Below, piece after piece: positions 8,560 through 17,079 of a stretch of DNA of 37,776 bases (its first letter is position 1; each line of letters starts with the position of its first letter). Origin of the DNA: Bacillota bacterium (lineage in GTDB: Bacteria; Bacillota; Clostridia; Lachnospirales; Lachnospiraceae); assembly GCA_023412855.1 (NCBI GenBank), contig JAEZRJ010000066.1:1-37776 (forward strand), given 5' to 3'. The position numbers were made by a program, and so were the translations under genes. The notes under the pieces were generated by a model. It did no database searches, was not told where the DNA came from, and saw nothing but the letters and a program-made list of their open reading frames with translations.

Positions 8560-8587
8560 TACCATCTTACTACCAAGAGGAGAATAA

Positions 8588-9199
8588 ATGGACGAAACGA
8601 ATACTCTGCAGAATATTTTAAATGCCGGCATGGCTGAATTCATGGAAAAGGGCTTTAAATCAGCTTCTCTGCGAAACATCGTAAAAAATGCAGGAGTTAC
8701 TACCGGTGCCTTCTACGGCTATTATGCCAGCAAAGAGGAATTGTTCGACGCATTGGTTTCTGAGCCGGTCGACTATTTCATGAAAGAATATAAAAAGGTG
8801 CAGTATGATTTCAAAAAGCTCTCTCCTGCGGAGCAAGAGGAAAGTATGGGCAGAGAATCCGGCAACTGGATGCTTTGGATTACTGACTATATTTATGACC
8901 ACCTAGAGGCATTTCAGCTAATCATCAGCCATTCTGAGGGTACGAAATATGAACATTTCATACATGAAATGGTGGAAATCGAAGTGGAAGCCACCCATGA
9001 CTTCATTACCGTTATGCGAGACAAAGGGAAAAATCTCCGGCATATCGACCCGCAGTTGGAACATATTCTGGTCAGCGGGATGTTCACCGCCTTCTTCGAG
9101 GTAGTCGTTCACGACATGCCAAAAGAACAAGCCAAGGAATATATCAACGAACTTCGGGAATTCCAGACGGCAGGATGGATTAAAATCATGGGGTTTTAA
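8588..9199 (+). CDS. TetR-family repressor
   Basis: The 203-residue protein has a typical N-terminal TetR helix-turn-helix (about residues 8-55; ASLRNIVKNAGVTTGAFYGYYASKEELF) and a variable ligand-binding domain. The start follows GAGGAGAATAA. It is followed in the same direction by two ABC transporter genes after a weak terminator-like site, and its own promoter carries a 28-bp palindrome. It probably represses itself and the transporters until an effector binds. The effector is unknown; the neighbouring metal-uptake genes or a toxic compound are both possible. Confidence 0.9.
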   Translation: MDETNTLQNILNAGMAEFMEKGFKSASLRNIVKNAGVTTGAFYGYYASKEELFDALVSEPVDYFMKEYKKVQYDFKKLSPAEQEESMGRESGNWMLWITDYIYDHLEAFQLIISHSEGTKYEHFIHEMVEIEVEATHDFITVMRDKGKNLRHIDPQLEHILVSGMFTAFFEVVVHDMPKEQAKEYINELREFQTAGWIKIMGF

Positions 9200-9213
9200 C
9201 GCCCCCTTTTTTT
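9190..9213 (+). terminator. Weak terminator or attenuator after the TetR gene
   Basis: GGGG and CCCC arms separated by TTTTAACG are followed by a run of seven T. The stem is short, so read-through into the ABC pair is likely. Confidence 0.45.
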
Positions 9214-9217
9214 GCTC

Positions 9218-9245
9218 TTGGGTTAGTTGTAACTAATTATATGAT
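9218..9245 (+). promoter_or_regulatory. Promoter with operator for the second ABC pair
   Basis: TTGGGT (9218-9223) and TATGAT (9240-9245) are 16 bp apart. Within the spacer is the inverted repeat TTAGTT-gt-AACTAA (9223-9236). The left part, GGTTAGTTG, also occurs upstream of the ECF S-component gene, suggesting a shared regulator. Confidence 0.6.
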
Positions 9246-9270
9246 CAACAATATTTAAGGAGGTATCGAT

Positions 9271-11040
9271 TTGAAAAAACAATCGAATTTATCACGATTA
9301 ATGGAGTATGCCGGAAATTACCGCTATCTCACTTATTCTTCATGGGTGCTTTCCGCATTGAGCGCACTCATTGCACTCGTACCGTTTTGGTATCTTTGGA
9401 AAATTATTAAAGAGGTCCTGACGGTCCTTCCTGATTTTTCCCAGGCTACAGGCCTTACCCATAATGGTTGGATGGCTGTATTATATGCGGTTTTGTCCAT
9501 GTGCATTTATATTGCCGGACTAATGTGCTCACATCTGGCAGCCTTTCGCGTAGCATCAAATCTTCGTACGGAAACTATGCACCATATTGTCAAGCTGCCC
9601 TTGGGCTTTGCGGAAAGCTTCGGCAGCGGAAAACTAAGAAAAATTGTAAACGAATCCAGTGGCGCCACTGAGACATATCTCGCCCATCAGCTTCCAGACA
9701 AGGCAGGAGCAATTGCGACTCCCTTAGGCCTCCTCGTTCTTTTGTTCGCCTTCGACTGGCGTCTTGGACTTTTAAGCCTGCTGCCCGTTCTGCTTGGCTT
9801 CCTCATCATGATGATCATGACCGGTTCCAGAATGCGGAAGAAAATGGTGGAATATCAGAATGCACTGGGCGACATGTCCAACGAAGCTGTGGAATATGTC
9901 CGCGGCATTCCTGTCGTCAAGACCTTCGGCCAGACGGTGTTCTCTTTCAAACGCTTTAAGGATTCCATCGACCGCTACAGCGTATGGGTCACTGCTTATA
10001 CCAAAAGCTGCAGACTGCCTATGCTCTTCTATACTACCTCAATTAACAGTGTATTCGCCTTTTTAATTGCGGCAGGGCTTATTTTTACAAGGAATGGTGT
10101 AACGGAGGAATTTCTTTTGAATCTCCTTTTCTACATTATCATCACACCAGTCATCTCCATAACCCTGACTAAAATTATGTTTCAAAGTGAAAATGCCTTG
10201 ATTGTGGACGATGCCTTACGACGAATCGACAGTGTACTCGATATGCAGCCCCTCTCCCGCACAAAGGATTCTATGCATCCTGCCTCCAACTCGGTGGAAC
10301 TTCAGGACGTTACATACAGCTACGACGGAACCAAAAATGCTCTGGAACATATCTCCTTAAAAATCGAGGCGGGGCAGACCGTAGCCTTCGTAGGTCCATC
10401 CGGAGGCGGCAAGACTACGTTAGCCAATGTCATCAGCCGTTTCTTCGATCCTCAAAGCGGCAGGGTATTGATTGGCGGAGTGGATGTAAAGGACATCGAT
10501 AAAAAGGAATTAATGGACACAGTATCCTTCGTCTTTCAGAACAGCCGTCTCATCAAGGCTTCCATTCTGGAAAATGTGAAGATGAGCAGACCGGCTGCTA
10601 CCCGTGAAGAGGTCATGACGGCTCTTCGAAACGCACAGTGTATGGATATCATTGAAAAGCTTCCCAACGGGATAGATACCGTTATCGGCACAAAGGGCAT
10701 TTACCTCTCCGGCGGAGAACAGCAGCGTATCGCTATCGCCAGAACTCTTCTTAAGGATTCTCCTATTATCCTGCTGGACGAAGCTACCGCCTTCGCCGAC
10801 CCCGACAACGAAAGCCGTGTTCAGGCAGCATTTTCCGCATTGGCAAAAGGGCGTACCGTTATTATGATTGCTCACCGCCTTTCCACGATTGCGGATGCCG
10901 ACCGCATTTTTGTTGTCAAGGACGGACATATCGTCCAAAGTGGCTCCGGCAAAGAGCTTACCCGGACAGACGGTCTGTTCCGGCAGATGTGGAATGACTA
11001 TCAGACCTCCATACAGTGGAAGGTCGCAAAGGAGGTATAA
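9271..11040 (+). CDS. Half-size ABC transporter, permease-ATPase fusion (first of pair)
   Basis: The 589-residue protein has a membrane domain (about residues 20-310) and a complete ATPase: GPSGGGKTT (375-383), LSGGEQQR (479-486), LLDEATAFAD (501-510) and IAHR. The D-loop AFAD deviates as in the 1857-3641 protein, so the two pairs are organised alike. The start is TTG at 9271 behind AAGGAGG with 7 bp spacing; no better start exists. The next gene follows after 5 bp. Heterodimeric ABC pairs controlled by TetR are often drug or metabolite exporters, but relatedness to the YbtP/Q-like pair would also allow chelate transport. Confidence 0.9.
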   Translation: MKKQSNLSRLMEYAGNYRYLTYSSWVLSALSALIALVPFWYLWKIIKEVLTVLPDFSQATGLTHNGWMAVLYAVLSMCIYIAGLMCSHLAAFRVASNLRTETMHHIVKLPLGFAESFGSGKLRKIVNESSGATETYLAHQLPDKAGAIATPLGLLVLLFAFDWRLGLLSLLPVLLGFLIMMIMTGSRMRKKMVEYQNALGDMSNEAVEYVRGIPVVKTFGQTVFSFKRFKDSIDRYSVWVTAYTKSCRLPMLFYTTSINSVFAFLIAAGLIFTRNGVTEEFLLNLLFYIIITPVISITLTKIMFQSENALIVDDALRRIDSVLDMQPLSRTKDSMHPASNSVELQDVTYSYDGTKNALEHISLKIEAGQTVAFVGPSGGGKTTLANVISRFFDPQSGRVLIGGVDVKDIDKKELMDTVSFVFQNSRLIKASILENVKMSRPAATREEVMTALRNAQCMDIIEKLPNGIDTVIGTKGIYLSGGEQQRIAIARTLLKDSPIILLDEATAFADPDNESRVQAAFSALAKGRTVIMIAHRLSTIADADRIFVVKDGHIVQSGSGKELTRTDGLFRQMWNDYQTSIQWKVAKEV

Positions 11041-11045
11041 CGGAT

Positions 11046-12779
11046 ATGGTAAAAAAATTACAAAGAAAATTCGCTCTGTCCGAGCAGGGTGCAAAAGATT
11101 TAATCAAGGGAATTCTCGCCGGCACCCTGCAAAATATCTCATTTATGTTCCCTGTCGGGCTTCTGTATTATTTGGTGGAAGATTTGCTTGGAGGAGGCGT
11201 TTCCGGCGACCGGGCATTGTTTTACGGCATCGGCAGCCTTTTATGCCTGCTGCTCATTTTGGGAATCACAAGACTTCATTACGACACTACTTATCTAGCT
11301 ACCTACGTGGAGAGCGGAGTGCGCAGAATATCTCTGGCAGAAAAGCTGCGGAAGATTCCGCTTTCCTTCTTCGGCAAAAAGGACCTTGCTGATTTGACCA
11401 GCACCATTATGGCCGACTGTACCTTTTTGGAAACTGCGTTTTCTCACTTTATTCCTGAACTGTTCGGCTCCATGATATCTACAGTTCTCATCTGTATCAG
11501 CCTCTTTTTCTTCGACTGGCGCATGGCGCTTGCAGCACTCTGGGTCGCTCCTCTTTCCTTTGCAATCGTAGCTTTCTCTGCGAAGGTTCAAGAAAGGCTG
11601 AGCCAAAAGTCTATGGACGCAAAAATGGCCTGCGCCGACGGAATTCAGGAATGTCTTGAGACAGTACAGGATTTGAAGGCGAATAATGCGGAAGAATATT
11701 ATTTAAGCGGACTGGATGAAAAAATCAAAGCAGTGGAGAAGCGGGCTGTAATCAATGAATTCGTCACTGCCGCCTTCGTAACTTCCGCTATGCTGATTTT
11801 GAAGTTAGGCATAGCTACCGTAGCTCTCGCAGGCTCAGCGCTGTTAATAAACGGCACTTTGGATGTAATGACCTTCTTCTTATTCCTGCTTGTGGCTTCG
11901 CGTCTATATGATCCCCTTCAGAGCGCATTGCAAAATCTGGCGGCTGTCATATCTACCCGTGCGAACATCGCCCGTATGAATGAGATCCTCGACCATCCTG
12001 TTCAGGAAGGTATCGGCCGTTTGACCAATGATGGATATGACATTTCATTTGAAAACGTATCCTTTGCTTACAACACGGGAGAAACTATTTTGAACGGAGT
12101 TTCCTTTACTGCCAGGCAGGGTGAGGTTACCGCTTTAGTCGGTCCTTCCGGCGGCGGCAAAACCACCGTTTCCAGATTGGCTTCCCGCTTCTGGGATGTC
12201 GATAAAGGAAGAATAACAGTCGGAGGCATGGACATATCGAAGGTAGAGCCGGAAACGCTGTTATCCCTGTTTTCTATCGTATTCCAAGACGTAACCCTAT
12301 TCAATAATACGATTATGGAAAATATCCGTATCGGGAAAAAAGATGCCTCCGACGAAGAAGTTCTTGCAGCCGCAAAGCTCGCCAACTGCGACGAATTCGC
12401 CCTAAAGCTTCCTGACGGGTATCACTCCGACATCGGAGAAAACGGCTGTGAACTATCCGGCGGAGAACGTCAGCGCATCTCTATCGCAAGGGCATTTTTA
12501 AAAAATGCACCCATTATTCTGTTGGACGAAGCCACAGCCTCTTTAGATGTGGAAAACGAAACCTCCATCCAGACAGCGTTGTCCAGACTGATAAAAAGCA
12601 AAACTGTCCTCATCATCGCCCATAGAATGAGAACCGTTGCCGGGGCGGATAAAATCGTCGTACTATCTGAAGGACGCGTCGCCGAACAAGGAAGTCCCGA
12701 CGCTTTGTTAAATCAAAAAGGCATCTTCAGCCATATGGTCAAGCTGCAAACGGAAAATCAGCACTGGACTCTGACTTAA
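11046..12779 (+). CDS. Half-size ABC transporter, permease-ATPase fusion (second of pair)
   Basis: The 577-residue protein has about six membrane helices (residues 20-305) and an ATPase with GPSGGGKTT (366-374), LSGGERQR (470-477), LLDEATASLD (492-501) and IAHR. ATG 11046 sits behind AAGGAGG that overlaps the end of the upstream gene, so the two are coupled. Its standard D-loop (ASLD) complements the AFAD of its partner, as expected for an asymmetric heterodimer. Substrate is unknown. Confidence 0.9.
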   Translation: MVKKLQRKFALSEQGAKDLIKGILAGTLQNISFMFPVGLLYYLVEDLLGGGVSGDRALFYGIGSLLCLLLILGITRLHYDTTYLATYVESGVRRISLAEKLRKIPLSFFGKKDLADLTSTIMADCTFLETAFSHFIPELFGSMISTVLICISLFFFDWRMALAALWVAPLSFAIVAFSAKVQERLSQKSMDAKMACADGIQECLETVQDLKANNAEEYYLSGLDEKIKAVEKRAVINEFVTAAFVTSAMLILKLGIATVALAGSALLINGTLDVMTFFLFLLVASRLYDPLQSALQNLAAVISTRANIARMNEILDHPVQEGIGRLTNDGYDISFENVSFAYNTGETILNGVSFTARQGEVTALVGPSGGGKTTVSRLASRFWDVDKGRITVGGMDISKVEPETLLSLFSIVFQDVTLFNNTIMENIRIGKKDASDEEVLAAAKLANCDEFALKLPDGYHSDIGENGCELSGGERQRISIARAFLKNAPIILLDEATASLDVENETSIQTALSRLIKSKTVLIIAHRMRTVAGADKIVVLSEGRVAEQGSPDALLNQKGIFSHMVKLQTENQHWTLT

Positions 12780-12821
12780 TCATTATTTAGAAGATACATT
12801 TTAATACTTTCCTATTACAAA

Positions 12822-12863
12822 AACGGCACAGCAGAACTAACCATCGTTAGACTGCGTGCCGTT
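12822..12863. terminator. Terminator between convergent genes (ABC and GH43)
   Basis: AACGGCAC-GCAG and CTGC-GTGCCGTT arms pair with one bulged base, and an inner CTAA/TTAG extends the stem. The minus strand then has five T, so it serves the GH43 gene best; it could also act for the ABC operon. Confidence 0.8.
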
Positions 12864-12872
12864 CTATTTTCA

Positions 12873-13808
12873 TTATTCGAACTCAAAGTGCTTGATTCTC
12901 TCATACTCCTCCATGGTAATTTCAAGCACAGTTCCGTGCTTGAAGCCATAAGGAAAGGAAAACTGAGCGTCCGAGCGCTTAAAAAGCCCCTTGGAAATAT
13001 CCTCGCACAAGAATGGTACATATCCTTGCCCTTTTCCCGGCACTCCGTAATAATCTAACATCAGGCACCATCTGCCGTCTTCCAGCCGGAACGCAGTAGG
13101 CGCTTCGTATACCCCCTCCTGCAGCTTGCTCATCTCCTCATCAAAAGACTCCATCCGTTCAAAGGGGCCGGTAGGACTTGTACTCTTCAACAAGATAATC
13201 GTGGCCGGATTCTTCTCACTTTTTACAAACAAATAATAGACGCCGTCTTCTTCTACCATACAGGAGTCGATAATTCCGCAGTCCTCCTTGCGGTACAAAA
13301 GCTCCGGCTCAGAGAACTCCTCGAAATCCTTCGTCCGCGTATAATAAATCGCTTTATCCCCATAATCGTTACATACATGGGGAGAGGACCAATGCAAAAT
13401 ATAATCTTCCTTCTCTCTATCCCGAATAATATCCGGCGCCCATCGGCAGCCGAATTCCCCGCCGCCAAGCGTAATCATCTTCTGCCATGACCAGTGAGTC
13501 AAATCTTCAGATTCCCACATGACAAGTTCCCTGCTTCCATTTCTTCCGATTTCCTCCCAAGAATTATGATACTGTCCGGGCATCCCGTAAGCCAGACTTA
13601 AATCTGTGGCAAAAATACGGAATTTACCGTCCTGTGCCCTTACGACCGTGAAGTCCCGCACGCCTTTATCGCCTTCATAACTCCAAAGCACCGGCGCTCC
13701 TCCGTTCACTTCTTCCCAGAAAAACCCATCCTTACTCAATCCAAAATATACCTGCTCGCCATCCGGCGTCTTCTTTTCCTTAAAATGCACAAATAAATAT
13801 GCTTTCAT
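12873..13808 (-). CDS. Glycoside hydrolase family 43-like protein (arabinosidase/xylosidase type)
   Basis: The 311-residue protein shows the five-bladed propeller pattern of GH43: repeated DGxYYLF-type strands and WAPDI at 123-127. By comparison with family members, Asp52 (VRDFTVV) is the likely base, Asp181 (IIDSC) the pKa modulator and Glu235 (VYEAP) the acid. There is no signal peptide, so it probably cleaves short arabino- or xylo-oligosaccharides inside the cell. It stands alone with its own promoter (13907-13936) and terminator, not in a sugar-transport operon. Exact substrate cannot be read from the sequence. Confidence 0.8.
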   Translation of the reverse strand: MKAYLFVHFKEKKTPDGEQVYFGLSKDGFFWEEVNGGAPVLWSYEGDKGVRDFTVVRAQDGKFRIFATDLSLAYGMPGQYHNSWEEIGRNGSRELVMWESEDLTHWSWQKMITLGGGEFGCRWAPDIIRDREKEDYILHWSSPHVCNDYGDKAIYYTRTKDFEEFSEPELLYRKEDCGIIDSCMVEEDGVYYLFVKSEKNPATIILLKSTSPTGPFERMESFDEEMSKLQEGVYEAPTAFRLEDGRWCLMLDYYGVPGKGQGYVPFLCEDISKGLFKRSDAQFSFPYGFKHGTVLEITMEEYERIKHFEFE

Positions 13809-13821
13809 TCGTTTTTATACC

Positions 13822-13875
13822 TCATTTCCTATTTGGCGGACACAACATCAACCGTTGAAAGTTTTCTTTTTTCAC
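13822..13875 (-). CDS. Possible 17-residue leader peptide upstream of the GH43 gene
   Basis: GTG at 13875 follows AGAGGTGG and opens the reading frame MKKENFQRLMLCPPNRK, ending in TGA 13 bp before the GH43 start. The stop codon overlaps the GAGG that serves as ribosome site for GH43. Translation of the leader could therefore control the enzyme gene by coupling. It contains CPP, a slow-translation motif. The peptide is too short to judge by composition, so this remains tentative. Confidence 0.35.
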   Translation of the reverse strand: MKKENFQRLMLCPPNRK

Positions 13876-13906
13876 ACTTCCACCTCTTGTTATTTCCAAT
13901 GTTTCA

Positions 13907-13936
13907 ATTATATACCGTTTATCATTTTTACTGCAA
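13907..13936 (-). promoter_or_regulatory. Promoter of the GH43 gene
   Basis: On the minus strand TTGCAG (13936-13931) and TATAAT (13912-13907) are 18 bp apart. The transcript would start near 13900 and contain the possible leader peptide. Confidence 0.65.
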
Positions 13937-13947
13937 GCTGATTATGC

Positions 13948-13983
13948 TTGTTTTATTCCTTGTTTTATTCCTTGTTTTATTCC
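13948..13983 (+). repeat. Three exact 12-bp tandem repeats
   Basis: TTGTTTTATTCC occurs three times head to tail, directly upstream of the GH43 promoter and downstream of the WYL regulator gene. It is a simple sequence that may vary in copy number by slippage. Confidence 0.9.
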
Positions 13984-14039
13984 TTCTCTTATTGCATTTA
14001 AAATTATCTTCATACTTCTCCACGTCATAATTGCGGCAG

Positions 14040-14969
14040 TTATATGCCTTCGTTATTATACAGACGGAAAATTTCCTCAGACTTTTCCTTCAATCTCACT
14101 CTTAACTCCTTAGGCTGCAAAACTTCTACCTCACTTCCAAATCCAAGCAGCAAAGAAAACCACATTCTTTCATTTTCAGGCACTGCAAAGGAATAAATGA
14201 AATCTCCGTTCGGATACTCTTCTATGACCTTTCCTTTCAGGTATTCCCCCACGGCCGTCCGAACATTTCCTTCACATTTTAATTTTACTTCATACTGCTT
14301 TCTGTCATCTTCGCCCCACTTTTTTTCCAGAAGTGCCTCGATGTTAGAGTGAACCTTTTCAAAGCCACTTTCCAATGTCTTCAAATTTTGGATACGGCTC
14401 AGCTTGAATATACGGTAATCTTTTTTATATTTACAATATGCGAGCAGATACCACGCATACCATTTATAAGATAAGGCCACCGGTTCAGCCTCACGGGCGT
14501 TGCATACGTTATCCGCACCGGTATAATCGAATCCGATTACCCGTCCGTCAGCAATGGCCTGCTCGATAGTTTTTAAATACACATCCGTGTTTTCCCCTTC
14601 ACGGCAAACGCTCAAATCCAGAAATATACTTTGATTCCCCGTTGTATTTCCTGCTGCCATGACCTTTTCCAGCGTCGCCTCTATCTTCTTATTTTCATAG
14701 GCGGAGCACATACCCTTCAGGGAAGAAATGACATTGAGATAATCCTCCGCCGTCACGATACTTTTGTTTAACTTATAAGTGTCCAGAATGGCATAGCCGC
14801 CCTTTACCCCCACATCCGAAACCACGGGTATACCTGCAAGACCAAGGGCATCTATATCTCTTATAATCGTGCGGGTTGATACCTCGAACCTTTCGGCGAG
14901 CTCCTTCGCCGTCACCTTATCCCGGTTCAGGAGATACATTATTATTCCAATAAGTCGGTCTATTTTCAT
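14040..14969 (-). CDS. WYL-domain transcriptional regulator (YafY/DeoR-like HTH)
   Basis: The 309-residue protein has an N-terminal winged helix (about 1-57; KVTAKELAERFEVSTRTIIRD) and a WYL domain containing WYAWYLLAYC (about 175-184), followed by a C-terminal extension typical of these regulators. The start chosen, ATG 14969, begins MKIDRLIGIIM as in relatives; an open upstream extension to 15152 crosses a repeat and is rejected. It is monocistronic. WYL regulators sense nucleic-acid or nucleotide ligands or unknown effectors; no target can be assigned here. Confidence 0.88.
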   Translation of the reverse strand: MKIDRLIGIIMYLLNRDKVTAKELAERFEVSTRTIIRDIDALGLAGIPVVSDVGVKGGYAILDTYKLNKSIVTAEDYLNVISSLKGMCSAYENKKIEATLEKVMAAGNTTGNQSIFLDLSVCREGENTDVYLKTIEQAIADGRVIGFDYTGADNVCNAREAEPVALSYKWYAWYLLAYCKYKKDYRIFKLSRIQNLKTLESGFEKVHSNIEALLEKKWGEDDRKQYEVKLKCEGNVRTAVGEYLKGKVIEEYPNGDFIYSFAVPENERMWFSLLLGFGSEVEVLQPKELRVRLKEKSEEIFRLYNNEGI

Positions 14970-15078
14970 ACTGTCCGTAACCTTTCTTAGGATGCATTTA
15001 TAGATTTCATAAATCTCTGTCCTATAAACCGATATCCTATGGTTCATATAGAGCAAAAGTGCGCTTCTCACTCTTTCA

Positions 15079-15166
15079 CAGCCAAGCACTCCGGCAGCAC
15101 AACTTTTGTTCCGCGCGCGCAGCTGCGCATCTATTTTTTCTGTATTAGGCACACTTTCCTATTACA
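15079..15166 (+). repeat. 88-bp dispersed repeat, copy 2
   Basis: It aligns without gaps to 8346-8433, about 78 percent identical by hand count. It lies between the WYL gene and the terminator of the ABC importer operon. It has a GCGCGCGC tract and ends ACTTTCCTATTACA; the latter string also occurs at 12807-12818 without the rest. Confidence 0.6.
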
Positions 15167-15167
15167 T

Positions 15168-15200
15168 AAAAAAACGGCATAATCTAAAATGATTATACCG
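15168..15200 (-). terminator. Terminator of the ABC importer operon
   Basis: On the minus strand CGGTATAATC and GATTATGCCG form a 10-bp stem with one G-U pair, followed by seven T. Confidence 0.85.
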
Positions 15201-15242
15201 CCGATGTACAAGAACTTCCAGGAACACTTTTTAAATATATTA

Positions 15243-16037
15243 CTATGCAAGAATCGCTTTATCGCTGGTGAATTCCTCACCGGAAACGCGCTCGAACTGG
15301 TGCAGCAGTTCCGCTACCGTAAGCTTCTTCTTCTCTTCTCCTGAAATATTCAAGATTACTCTTCCGTCGTGCATCATGATCAGACGGTTGCCGTGAGCTA
15401 TGGCATCCTTCATATTGTGAGTGACCATCAGCGCCGTGAGATGATTCTCTTCAATAATCTGGTCAGTCACGCGAAGTACCTTTTCCGCAGTTTTGGGGTC
15501 CAAAGCCGCAGTATGCTCATCCAAAAGCAATAAATTCGGCTGCTGCAAGGTCGCCATGAGTAAAGTAAGCGCCTGACGCTGTCCGCCGGACAATAGGCCT
15601 ACCTTGGAAGTCATACGATCCTCAAGACCTAAGTCGAGGACTTTCAAAAGCTCCCTATATCTTTCCTTTTCCTGTCTGGTAATTCCCCAGCTCAGCTTCC
15701 GGCTTTTCCCTCTGCGGGATGCTAACGCCAGATTTTCTTCAATTTCCATGCTGGCGGCAGTTCCGGTCATCGGATCCTGAAATACTCGGCCAAGAAAGCC
15801 TGCTCTTTTATGCTCCGGCAGCCCGGTAATGTTCTTCCCATTTAAAAGTATCGCCCCCTTATCCACCGGCCATACGCCTGCAACAGCATTCAGCATGGTA
15901 GATTTGCCGGCTCCGTTTCCTCCGATAATTGTGCAGAAATCACCTTTATCCAGATGAAGGTCCACTCCGTTCAAAGCTGCTTTTTCGTTGATGGTACCGA
16001 GATTGAAGGTTTTATGGATATCTATGATATTTAACAT
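15243..16037 (-). CDS. ABC transporter ATP-binding protein (TrpXYZ-like importer)
   Basis: The 264-residue ATPase has GGNGAGKST (Walker A, about 38-46), a Q-loop, the signature LSGGQRQA near residue 149, Walker B LLLLDEHTAALD near 170 with His in place of the usual Pro after DE, and a switch His in MVTHN. It starts at 16037 behind AAGGAGG, 4 bp after the permease stop. It powers the import complex formed with the permease and lipoprotein encoded upstream. The DEHTAALD Walker B/D-loop form occurs in this importer subgroup and is not a defect. Confidence 0.92.
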   Translation of the reverse strand: MLNIIDIHKTFNLGTINEKAALNGVDLHLDKGDFCTIIGGNGAGKSTMLNAVAGVWPVDKGAILLNGKNITGLPEHKRAGFLGRVFQDPMTGTAASMEIEENLALASRRGKSRKLSWGITRQEKERYRELLKVLDLGLEDRMTSKVGLLSGGQRQALTLLMATLQQPNLLLLDEHTAALDPKTAEKVLRVTDQIIEENHLTALMVTHNMKDAIAHGNRLIMMHDGRVILNISGEEKKKLTVAELLHQFERVSGEEFTSDKAILA

Positions 16038-16041
16038 ATGC

Positions 16042-17010
16042 TTAGTCCTCCTTATCCTTTCTCGCTTCTAATGCAGCAAGAGAAGCCTTTGCGGTACGAG
16101 CGAAGGAATTCTTACGCCTGCCCTGAAGATAAGGAACCGCAAGGAATACTGCTACTATAATAGCGGTAAACAGCTTTAAGTCATTGGAATTTAACTTTAA
16201 CCAGAGCACGATTCCGACTACAACATAATAAATAATGCCGCCCATAACGACGAATACAAGGCGAAGGGCGAAATTCAAGCGTTTTCCTAAAATACTCTCG
16301 CCAAGCACTTCACCGATAATAACTGCAGCCAGACCGATAACGATAGCTCCGCGTCCCATATTGATATCGGAAAAGCCCTGGTATTGGGCCATAAGACCTC
16401 CGGCAAGCCCTACGAGACCATTAGACAACGCAAGCGCAAGCACCTTCGTAAAATTGATGTTGATTCCGTTCGCCTTGCTCATGGATTGATTGCACCCTGT
16501 AGCCCGTATGGAACAGCCCTGCTCAGTGCCGAAATACCAATACAGAAGGGCAATCAAAGCCGCCGCAAAAAGACCGCCTACTAATATCGATTTCGATATA
16601 TTCATCAGAGAAACGAGCAGGTTATATTTCTGAGAGCTCAAAGCCATATTCGCCGCCATACCCATAATATGCAGATTGACGGAATACAACGCAATCTGCG
16701 TCAGAATTCCCGAAAGAATCGGCGGAATACCGAGCGCAGTATGCAGCAGTCCTGTAACCAGACCGGCCAGTAAGCCGGCAAATATTGCCACCAGCAATGC
16801 CGCCGGTATCGGAACTCCGGCTAACGTCAGCATTACAGTAACTGCGCCGCCGGTCGCAAAGGATCCGTCAACCGTCAGATCCGCAAAGTCCAGCAACCGA
16901 AAGGTAACATAGACACCGAGGGCCATGATTCCCCATATAACACCTTGGGCAATGCAGCCCGGAAGGGCATTCACCAAATTCATCGGATTAAGGGCAGCGA
17001 AATAACTCAT
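16042..17010 (-). CDS. ABC importer permease (branched-chain amino-acid-type, ABC_sub_bind system)
   Basis: The 322-residue membrane protein has about nine hydrophobic segments and belongs to the BPD_transp_2 class of single-chain permeases, which act as homodimers. It starts at 17010 after TAAGGAGGATAAAA. It lies between the binding-protein and ATPase genes, giving the order binding protein, permease, ATPase. Characterised systems of this layout import aromatic amino acids such as tryptophan or tyrosine, or other small solutes; no T-box leader was seen, so substrate remains open. Confidence 0.9.
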   Translation of the reverse strand: MSYFAALNPMNLVNALPGCIAQGVIWGIMALGVYVTFRLLDFADLTVDGSFATGGAVTVMLTLAGVPIPAALLVAIFAGLLAGLVTGLLHTALGIPPILSGILTQIALYSVNLHIMGMAANMALSSQKYNLLVSLMNISKSILVGGLFAAALIALLYWYFGTEQGCSIRATGCNQSMSKANGININFTKVLALALSNGLVGLAGGLMAQYQGFSDINMGRGAIVIGLAAVIIGEVLGESILGKRLNFALRLVFVVMGGIIYYVVVGIVLWLKLNSNDLKLFTAIIVAVFLAVPYLQGRRKNSFARTAKASLAALEARKDKED

Positions 17011-17079
17011 TTTTATCCTCCTTACAATTTAAGGGGTGCCTGATGGAAAGACACCCCTTAGTACACATCCATTTGTTGA

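Larger units (their letters stand above)
8117..8587. other. Divergent intergenic region between the HMA and TetR genes
   Basis: This 471-bp stretch has no credible gene. It contains a minus-strand TTGACA (8248-8253) with a 7-2-7 palindrome ACATATC-AG-GATATGT (8197-8212) before the HMA gene, one copy of an 88-bp dispersed repeat (8346-8433), and the promoter and operator of the TetR gene (8503-8559). Confidence 0.7.

Noticed and set aside
15000..15152. N-terminal extension of the WYL regulator to 15152
   Set aside because: It crosses the 88-bp repeat, is unlike the family N-terminus, and the start at 14969 matches relatives.
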